Shown: positions 6,572-10,268 of the stretch, piece after piece | Layout: each line of letters starts with the position of its first letter | How positions within the stretch are numbered: the first letter of the stretch is position 1 | Assembly (NCBI GenBank): GCA_964394905.1 | Contig: CAYMZF010000023.1 | Span: forward strand, 1 to 10,268 | DNA: 10,268 nt | Source: GCA-002840305 sp964394905 | GTDB lineage: Bacteria > Patescibacteriota > Patescibacteriia > Patescibacteriales > UBA12465 | Direction: 5' to 3' | Position numbers and translations under genes: made by a program | The notes under the pieces: generated by a model | Told to the model about the DNA's origin: nothing | Seen by the model: only the letters and a program-made list of their open reading frames with translations | Database searches by the model: none

Positions 6572-6578
6572 CTAAAAC

Positions 6579-6610
6579 TTGTTTTTTGTGAGACGATATG
6601 ATAATATAAT
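6579..6610 (+). promoter_or_regulatory. weak candidate promoter for the sigma-factor gene
   Basis: TATAAT at 6605-6610 is preceded by TTGTTT at 6579-6584, but the 20-base spacer is too long. The overlapping TATGAT at 6597-6602 is too close. A start near 6617 would give a leader of about 128 bases. A second candidate control element for this gene lies at 6620-6639. The rest of this leader contains T-runs and a weak TGGCTA/TAGCCA inverted repeat (6666-6671 and 6706-6711). Confidence 0.35.
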
Positions 6611-6619
6611 AGTCAGATA

Positions 6620-6639
6620 ATAGAGTAAAATCTGTTACA
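6620..6639 (+). promoter_or_regulatory. block resembling the ECF-like element upstream of the partner gene
   Basis: This 20-base block (ATAGAGTAAAATCTGTTACA) matches 16 of 20 positions, ungapped, with 7670-7689 upstream of the putative anti-sigma gene. Both end in CTGTxACA, which resembles the AAC-type -35 of ECF sigma factors. Here a good -10 at the same spacing is lacking: GGTATT starts 21 bases after TGTTAC. The element may be a degenerate ECF promoter or a chance match in AT-rich DNA. Confidence 0.35.
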
Positions 6640-6744
6640 AATTATTTATTTTTTTAAAAGGTATTTGGCTAAAGACTCATATTTTGTTTTATTTTTTTTG
6701 AAAAATAGCCATTTTATCAATTTTGTTTAATATTACTAAATAAC

Positions 6745-7389
6745 ATGAATTTTAATATAATAGAAAAATTAAAACAGGAGAATTTGAAGGATCGTCTTAA
6801 AGACAAAGATCAGTTGGCTTTTGAAGAATTGTATGATAAAAATGTGGACGATATTTATCGTTTTATCTATTTTAAAATTGGAAAGAAAGATGATGCCAAT
6901 GATTTGTCATCTTTAGTTTTTTTAAAAACTTGGGAGTATATTCAAAAGAATAAAATTAGTCAGAAGGAAACTCTTCGGGCTTTGATCTATAAAATAGCGC
7001 GTAATGTTGTGGTTGATTATTATCGTGAACGTCGGCCGGATAATATTTCCATTGATGATGAAAATAATAAAATTGACGTGGTTGACGATAATAACTTAGA
7101 GATTGATATCAGCATTAAAAACGATTATGATCGTTTGATGGTTAACGTGATGGGTTTAAAAAATGAGTATCGAGAAATACTGATTATGCGTTTTGTTAAC
7201 GAATTATCATTGGATGAGATTGCTGATGTTACCGGTAAGAAGAAAATTAATGTTCGAGTTATTCTACATCGAGCCGTTACCGCTTTACAAGAAATGACCG
7301 AAGCTACTAAACCGATAAAAAAAGTTAGAACTCCGGGAAAGATTAATGTTTCACCGGTTGATAATATTGGAGGGAAATTAAAGAAATAA
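6745..7389 (+). CDS. ECF-like sigma-70 family RNA polymerase sigma factor
   Basis: A 214-residue alternative sigma factor that directs RNA polymerase to its own promoter class. Region 2 spans about 22-98: DQLAFEELYDKNVDDIYRFIYFKIG, then DDANDLSSLVFLKTWEYI (core binding and -10 recognition) and ALIYKIARNVVVDYYRERR. An acidic linker (about 99-128) follows. Region 4 spans about 130-184: LMVNVMGLKNEYREILIMRFVNELSLDEIADVTG, with the helix-turn-helix recognition helix KKKINVRVILHRAVTALQEM. Region 3 is absent, as in ECF factors. A basic tail of about 30 residues (185-214) extends past region 4. The gene is divergent from the HTH gene and is followed by a terminator. The membrane protein 358 bases downstream could be its anti-sigma factor. 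No ribosome-binding site is visible before the ATG. Confidence 0.88.
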   Translation: MNFNIIEKLKQENLKDRLKDKDQLAFEELYDKNVDDIYRFIYFKIGKKDDANDLSSLVFLKTWEYIQKNKISQKETLRALIYKIARNVVVDYYRERRPDNISIDDENNKIDVVDDNNLEIDISIKNDYDRLMVNVMGLKNEYREILIMRFVNELSLDEIADVTGKKKINVRVILHRAVTALQEMTEATKPIKKVRTPGKINVSPVDNIGGKLKK

Positions 7390-7430
7390 GGGTTAAAAAT
7401 TAAAATAAAAAAGATTGGTCAAGAGCTAAG

Positions 7431-7469
7431 ACAGGCGTTACCCATTGTGGGGTATGGCCTGTTTTTTTT
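7431..7469 (+). terminator. intrinsic terminator of the sigma-factor gene
   Basis: ACAGGC (7431-7436) pairs with GCCTGT (7457-7462). A small internal loop follows, then TACCC (7439-7443) pairs with GGGTA around an ATTGTG-type loop. Eight T residues (7462-7469) follow directly. It lies 41 bases after the sigma-factor stop and is a standard rho-independent terminator on the plus strand. Confidence 0.85.
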
Positions 7470-7520
7470 GAAAGTTAATAAAAAATATTATAATTAATTA
7501 CTGATTTAGAGAAATTAAAA

Positions 7521-7542
7521 CAAAGAATAAATTTATTCTTTG
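7521..7542. repeat. perfect 22-base palindrome
   Basis: The left half is CAAAGAATAAA and the right half is its exact reverse complement, TTTATTCTTTG, with no spacer. It could be a binding site for a dimeric regulator, or in RNA a weak AU-rich hairpin. It sits between the two terminators downstream of the sigma-factor gene. Confidence 0.6.
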
Positions 7543-7546
7543 CGAG

Positions 7547-7576
7547 GGTTTCAGTATAAAAACTGGAGCCTTTTTT
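7547..7576 (+). terminator. second intrinsic terminator in the sigma/partner spacer
   Basis: GGTTTCAGT (7547-7555), loop ATAAAA, ACTGGAGCC (7562-7570) form nine consecutive pairs including two G-U wobbles. Six T residues (7571-7576) follow. No gene ends just upstream, since the sigma-factor terminator lies 78 bases earlier. It is either a backup or the end of a small transcript. Confidence 0.75.
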
Positions 7577-7599
7577 AATTATTTAATCGTATTTTAAAG

Positions 7600-7605
7600 T
7601 ATAAT
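7600..7605 (+). promoter_or_regulatory. candidate -10 box just before the 38-base palindrome
   Basis: TATAAT at 7600-7605 with no good -35. A transcript from it would begin around 7612, so the palindrome's hairpin would form the very 5' end of an mRNA for the gene at 7748. The box alone is weak evidence in AT-rich DNA. Confidence 0.3.
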
Positions 7606-7618
7606 ATTTTGTCTAATA

Positions 7619-7656
7619 ATAATCTAAAGTCCACAAATTTGTGGACTTTAGATTAT
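7619..7656. repeat. perfect 38-base palindrome
   Basis: The sequence is fully self-complementary over 38 bases around AAATTT. Each arm reads ATAATCTAAAGTCCACAAA on one strand. The GC-richer core GTCCAC/GTGGAC lies near the centre. In RNA it would fold into a stable hairpin of about 17 pairs with an AAUU loop. No T-run follows on either strand, so it is not a typical terminator. It lies 91 bases before the putative anti-sigma gene. It may be an operator for a dimeric regulator, an RNA-stabilising 5' hairpin or an RNase III site; sequence alone does not decide. Confidence 0.85.
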
Positions 7657-7669
7657 ATTAATCAATAAA

Positions 7670-7710
7670 ATAGGGTAAATACTGTAACATTTTATCTCTT
7701 TTTACGTATA
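7670..7710 (+). promoter_or_regulatory. ECF-type promoter upstream of the putative anti-sigma gene
   Basis: TGTAAC (7683-7688), a 16-base spacer, then CGTATA (7705-7710). This matches the general form of ECF promoters, an AAC-containing -35 and a CGT-type -10 about 16 bases later, as described for Bacillus sigma-W and sigma-X. A start near 7717 would leave about 30 bases before the ATG at 7748. The 20 bases ending in the -35 (7670-7689) resemble 6620-6639 upstream of the sigma-factor gene. The nearby ECF-like sigma factor is the natural candidate to read it. Confidence 0.5.
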
Positions 7711-7725
7711 TTATAGTGTCAGAGT

Positions 7726-7731
7726 TATAAT
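7726..7731 (+). promoter_or_regulatory. housekeeping -10 candidate close to the start at 7748
   Basis: TATAAT at 7726-7731 with only a weak TTTACG -35 (7701-7706, 19-base spacer). A start near 7738 would leave about 10 leader bases, similar to the near-leaderless layout suggested at 114 and 1543. Confidence 0.35.
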
Positions 7732-7747
7732 CATTAGTTTAATAAAT

Positions 7748-8581
7748 ATGACTGAAAAAGAATTATTTACCCAACTAAAATCTCTAAAATCTATTGCTTT
7801 ATCGCCTGAGGATAAACAGAAGAATAGAGATGTTTTATTTTCTCAAATCTCTAACACATTTGTAGAAACTAAAAAATCTAATAAATTTTTGGTTAACACT
7901 AAAAATGTTTTTTCCTTTATATATAGACCGGCCTTAACTGTAGCGGGTGTTTTTGTTTTTTTAACCGGAGCTCTATTTTTAGGAAGTAGTTTATTTGAAA
8001 AAACAAAACCAACTAATTCTTTTTATGTCGCTCGTATTCTTAGTGAGAAGGCCAGACTAAATACTACTTTTAACGAAACTGAGCGTGATGCTTTATCACT
8101 TGAGTTTGCCAGTAATCATGCTCAAGATATTGCCACTGTTTTAATGGATCCTGACTTTAATACTGAAGAGAATAAAAATGAAGTTGAAAAATTACATGCT
8201 AGTTTTGAAAATGAAATTTCTAAAGTTCAAACTCAAATTGATAAAACTGTCAGTACTATAAAATCAGTTGCTTCATCCGAACCTGAGGTTGCTCTTAGTT
8301 CCGACGGTTTGGTAGAAACTAATGGTACCGAAATTTATACCGATGGTGGTGTTAACGCTTTTGATCCGACTTCCGAAGTTAATACTGAAGTTCCCGAAGA
8401 AGCTACCAGTTCTGATTTAAATGTTGACGCTTTAGCCGAACAAATTAATGATAGTTCTGAAAAATTAGCTAAAGTTGAAAACGGTCAAAAATTATTAGAT
8501 GAAATAAAAACATTATTTGCCGACGGTCGTTATAGTGAAGTGGTAGAAAAGTTAAATGAAATAAAAAATTTAGCTAATTAA
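7748..8581 (+). CDS. single-pass membrane protein, possible anti-sigma factor
   Basis: A 277-residue protein that I do not recognise confidently. Residues 1-55 are a soluble, charged N-terminal part (MTEKELFTQLKSLKSIALSP, then DKQKNRDVLFSQIS), cytoplasmic if the topology is N-in. Residues 61-82 form one membrane helix. Beyond it lies a helical region (about 92-175) rich in Glu, Lys, Asn and Gln, including ARILSEKARLNTTFNETERD and EVEKLHASFENEISKVQTQI, likely coiled coil. A low-complexity acidic Ser/Thr/Glu linker (about 176-225) and a short helical C-terminus (226-277) follow. The layout of a short cytoplasmic N-terminus, one helix and an external sensor resembles anti-sigma factors and the DUF5667-like proteins often found beside ECF genes in Patescibacteria. 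No zinc-binding HxxxCxxC motif is present. The position after the sigma gene and the ECF-type promoter support, but do not prove, that role. Confidence 0.6.
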   Translation: MTEKELFTQLKSLKSIALSPEDKQKNRDVLFSQISNTFVETKKSNKFLVNTKNVFSFIYRPALTVAGVFVFLTGALFLGSSLFEKTKPTNSFYVARILSEKARLNTTFNETERDALSLEFASNHAQDIATVLMDPDFNTEENKNEVEKLHASFENEISKVQTQIDKTVSTIKSVASSEPEVALSSDGLVETNGTEIYTDGGVNAFDPTSEVNTEVPEEATSSDLNVDALAEQINDSSEKLAKVENGQKLLDEIKTLFADGRYSEVVEKLNEIKNLAN

Positions 8582-8617
8582 AATTTATATTATAGTGGAA
8601 GTTGAAAGGTTTCATGA

Positions 8618-8990
8618 TTTAAGAAAATATTTTCCCAACCCATTTTCTTAAAACAGAAATCTCTCAATCTCCATTATTGTTCTGTTTACAGAACACACCG
8701 GAGATTCGCTGTGACCTTAAAGGTCGGTCCCGAGAGGGAGGCGCGGTGTTTAAACAAACTTGTTCTTTAAAGAATTAAAAGTTTAAAGTTAAAAAGGGAA
8801 GCTTTAATGAATCTGTCTGTTATGGACAGGATCATAGATTTTTCACAATAAATCGGTTAAGCTTTTCTCCGCACGCTTATTTTTACAAGCGTCGGAGTTG
8901 TGAAAAATTATCCCATGCTAATTTTTCCCTATACTTCACTTATAACAATAAGTGTGCGGGGGAGCGGGATCCTGATTGATTTATTAAGTG
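8618..8990 (+). ncRNA. unassigned structured RNA or long structured leader of the S-layer gene
   Basis: Complementary arms occupy much of this non-coding stretch. They are: an 11-bp stem 8618-8628/8642-8652; AATCTCC/GGAGATT (8666-8672/8700-8706) enclosing TGTTCTG-TTTA-CAGAACA (8678-8695); GACCT/AGGTC (8713-8725); TCCC-GAGA-GGGA (8728-8739), a GNRA tetraloop; AAACTT/AAGTTT (8756-8761/8779-8784); AGGGAA/TTCCCT (8795-8800/8925-8930). That last pair encloses CTGTC/GACAG (8813-8829) and an 11-bp stem ATTTTTCACAA/TTGTGAAAAAT (8838-8848/8898-8908). Inside the latter is CTCCG(C)ACGCTT/AAGCGTCGGAG (8867-8878/8887-8897). CACTTAT-AACA-ATAAGTG (8937-8954) closes the set. GC-rich patches stand out from the AT-rich surroundings. 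The GNRA loop favours the plus strand. No clear terminator follows, so a leader for the gene at 9111 is possible. A weak TATTAT (8588-8593) could be its -10. I see no hallmarks of RNase P RNA, tmRNA, SRP RNA or a known riboswitch. Confidence 0.6.
8807..8851 (+). CDS. possible 14-codon leader peptide inside the structured RNA
   Basis: ATG at 8807 encodes MNLSVMDRIIDFSQ and stops at TAA (8849-8851). AAGGGAA at 8794-8800 sits six bases before the ATG and is the closest thing to a ribosome-binding site in the window. The reading frame overlaps the CTGTC/GACAG hairpin and the left arm of the 11-bp stem, so translating ribosomes would disturb the fold. The ORF is too short to trust on its own. Confidence 0.2.
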   Translation: MNLSVMDRIIDFSQ

Positions 8991-9057
8991 GAGAATTAAT
9001 AGCTAACCTTGAATTACTTTAAATTAGTAAATTTTTAAAAGAACACTAAATTCTTTT

Positions 9058-9096
9058 ATCTCTAAATATCTATATCTATATATAAATTTTAGAGAT
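9058..9096 (+). repeat. AU-rich hairpin just before the S-layer start
   Basis: ATCTCTAAA (9058-9066) pairs exactly with TTTAGAGAT (9088-9096) around a 21-base AT-rich loop made mostly of TATCTATA-like repeats. It ends 14 bases before the ATG at 9111. No T-run follows, so it is not a terminator. It may influence initiation or mRNA stability. The stretch between the structured RNA and this hairpin (about 8991-9057) shows nothing else I can name. Confidence 0.5.
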
Positions 9097-9110
9097 TCTT
9101 ACAAATTCTT

Positions 9111-10268
9111 ATGACAAAATTACGCAAATTTTTTGCATCTTCTGTCATGATATTAACAGTTTTAGTAATGAGTGGTTTTTCCGCTATTGCTACTCCTGCT
9201 AGTGCTGCTGCTTCAGCCGGTGATTTAATCAAAAAAGACGGTTTATCAGCAGTATATTATCTTGGCGATGATGGAAAAAGATACGTTTTTCCTAACGAAG
9301 CTACTTACAAATCTTGGTATAGTGATTTCTCAGGTGTAGTTACAGTTTCATCTGATGAATTATCAAGCTATCCTTTAGGTGGTAACGTAGTTGTACGTCC
9401 GGGAACAAAATTAGTTAAAATCACAACCGATCCTAAAGTATATGCAGTTGAAGCTAACGGAGTTTTAAGACAAATTCCTAGTGAAGCTGCCGCTATTGCT
9501 TTATACGGTACTGATTGGGCTAAAAGAGTAATCGACGTAGCTGATTCTTTCTTTGTTAACTATACTATTGGATCTGCTTTAGCTTCTAACGAAGTTCCTG
9601 CTGGTTCTTTAGTAAAGAAAACAGGGGAAAGCAGTATTTATTACTATGATGGTACTAACTATCGTTTAATAGAAGATGAAGTTGCTTTCTCAGCTAACCG
9701 ATTCCAATTTGCTAACGTTTTAACATTATCTACTTTCACTGCTGGTGGTTCAACAATCACAGGTGCTGAATCTGATATAATTAAAACTTCACAAGCCGGT
9801 GGATCAGGAACTTATAATCCTGGACAAGGAACAGGTCTTACAGTAGCTTTAAACTCTGCAACTCCTGCTGCTCAATCAGTTCCTTCAACTGTTGGTAGAA
9901 TTCCTTTTACAAAAGTTAACATATCAGCTTCTAATGACGGAGCCGCTTATGTTGAATCTATAACCGTAAAAAGAAGTGGTTTAACAACAATTGAATCTGG
10001 AGATACATTTAAAGTTTGGGCCGAGAAAAATGGAGTATCAGCTACTTCAAAAAGATCTTTATCAAATGATGAAGCTATTTTAACTTTTTCTCCAACCTTA
10101 GTTGTTCCTGCTGGTGAAACCGTTACTTTAGATATTTTAGCTGAAGTTGCCGGTGTAACTGGTAATGGTGCTTTAGGAATTGCTTCCGCCTCAGCTGTTT
10201 CAGCTAATGGTTCAAGCGTTTCTGGTTCATTCCCAATTACTGGTAATTTAATGAGCTTTACATCTTAT
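9111..10268 (+). CDS. large secreted S-layer-type protein, N-terminal 386 residues (runs off the window)
   Basis: The frame is open from ATG 9111 to the edge. A signal peptide (1-32, MTKLRKFFASSVMILTVLVM then SGFSAIATPASA) ends in an ASA cleavage site. Residues 37-210 contain three related modules: DLIKKDGLSAVYYLGDDGKR (38-57) onward, GTKLVKITTDPKVYAVEANG (98-117) onward and GSLVKKTGESSIYYYDGTNY (165-184) onward. Each has a (K/V)-x-Y-(Y/A) strand pattern, and the first two go on to a PxEA motif and an aromatic-rich helix. A Gly-rich linker (about 228-243) leads to an Ig-like beta domain (about 244-345: TGLTVALNSATPAAQSVP, PFTKVNISASNDG, VESITVKRSGL, LVVPAGETVTLDI). This architecture is common in Patescibacterial S-layer-like proteins, which coat the cell. 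Residues 226-280 are rich in small polar residues. The long structured upstream region suggests heavy post-transcriptional control or high mRNA stability. No ribosome-binding site is seen. Confidence 0.85.
   Translation, partial: MTKLRKFFASSVMILTVLVMSGFSAIATPASAAASAGDLIKKDGLSAVYYLGDDGKRYVFPNEATYKSWYSDFSGVVTVSSDELSSYPLGGNVVVRPGTKLVKITTDPKVYAVEANGVLRQIPSEAAAIALYGTDWAKRVIDVADSFFVNYTIGSALASNEVPAGSLVKKTGESSIYYYDGTNYRLIEDEVAFSANRFQFANVLTLSTFTAGGSTITGAESDIIKTSQAGGSGTYNPGQGTGLTVALNSATPAAQSVPSTVGRIPFTKVNISASNDGAAYVESITVKRSGLTTIESGDTFKVWAEKNGVSATSKRSLSNDEAILTFSPTLVVPAGETVTLDILAEVAGVTGNGALGIASASAVSANGSSVSGSFPITGNLMSFTSY

Larger units (their letters stand above)
7489..7576 (+). ncRNA. candidate small RNA with its own -10 box and terminator
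   Basis: A TATAAT at 7489-7494, just past the sigma-factor terminator, could start a transcript near 7501 that ends at the terminator at 7571-7576, about 75 bases. It would contain the 22-base palindrome at 7521-7542 and the terminator hairpin. The -35 is weak (TTTTGA at 7466-7471, 17-base spacer). The alternative is that the region only holds tandem terminators. No reading frame worth reporting lies inside. Confidence 0.3.

Noticed and set aside
8618..8990. RNase P RNA, tmRNA or SRP RNA as the identity of the structured region
   Set aside because: The conserved cores are absent: no GAGGAAAGUCC, no tag-peptide frame with T-arm and CCA end, no GGAAGNAGC tetraloop region. An isolated ACAGAAA at 8653-8659 recalls an RNase P element, but its required 5' partner would lie inside the preceding gene.
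1..10268. Recoded UGA (genetic code 25, as in Gracilibacteria/Absconditabacteria)
   Set aside because: The main genes have no internal in-frame TGA, all stop at TAA, and translate to full-length families with the standard bacterial code, so there is no evidence of recoding here, though absence of TGA does not exclude it.
1..10268. CRISPR array or tRNA genes
   Set aside because: No regularly spaced direct repeats and no T-arm/anticodon-arm pattern were seen on either strand.

Overview
The window reads as chromosomal DNA of an uncultured Patescibacteria (Candidate Phyla Radiation) bacterium, probably from a metagenome-assembled genome. The signs are a very AT-rich composition, an envelope gene of the S-layer type typical of this group, a CxxC-x17-CxxC zinc-ribbon protein, and a 100-N scaffold gap. 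Every complete gene ends in TAA. No convincing Shine-Dalgarno sequence precedes any main gene. The phylum call is inference from gene families; I cannot place it more finely.

Layout from left to right. A possible gene tail (1-42) is followed by an Arg/Lys-rich zinc-ribbon protein (114-887) and a DUF333-type lipoprotein (923-1393), closed by a hairpin terminator. A new unit starts at an extended -10 promoter: dCMP deaminase (1543-2067), then a beta-CASP metallo-beta-lactamase ribonuclease (2080-3444). After the gap (3445-3544) come an AI-2E-type membrane transporter (3565-4593) and a membrane-anchored CapA-like phosphoesterase (4603-5724). HU (5868-6140) has its own strong promoter and a 15-codon upstream ORF overlapping its start. 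It converges through a shared terminator on a small helix-turn-helix gene on the minus strand (6209-6508). Divergent from that is an ECF-like sigma factor (6745-7389). A 358-base spacer with two terminators, two perfect palindromes and an ECF-like promoter separates it from a single-pass membrane protein that may be its anti-sigma partner (7748-8581). The window ends inside a large secreted S-layer-type protein (9111 to the edge).

The most interesting part is the 529-base stretch upstream of the S-layer gene. It carries GC-rich islands in an AT-rich background and a dense series of complementary arms, including a GNRA-capped hairpin, an apparent pseudoknot, an 11-bp long-range stem and a second long-range pairing that competes with a local hairpin. 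It matches no RNA class I can recognise. It is either a free-standing structured RNA or a long regulatory leader for the S-layer gene.

Functionally the window mixes nucleotide metabolism (dCMP deaminase), RNA processing (beta-CASP nuclease), nucleoid organisation (HU), envelope components (lipoprotein, transporter, CapA-like protein, S-layer protein) and a transcriptional circuit (sigma factor plus membrane partner). That circuit may sense the envelope, and its promoter-like motif occurs upstream of both of its genes.
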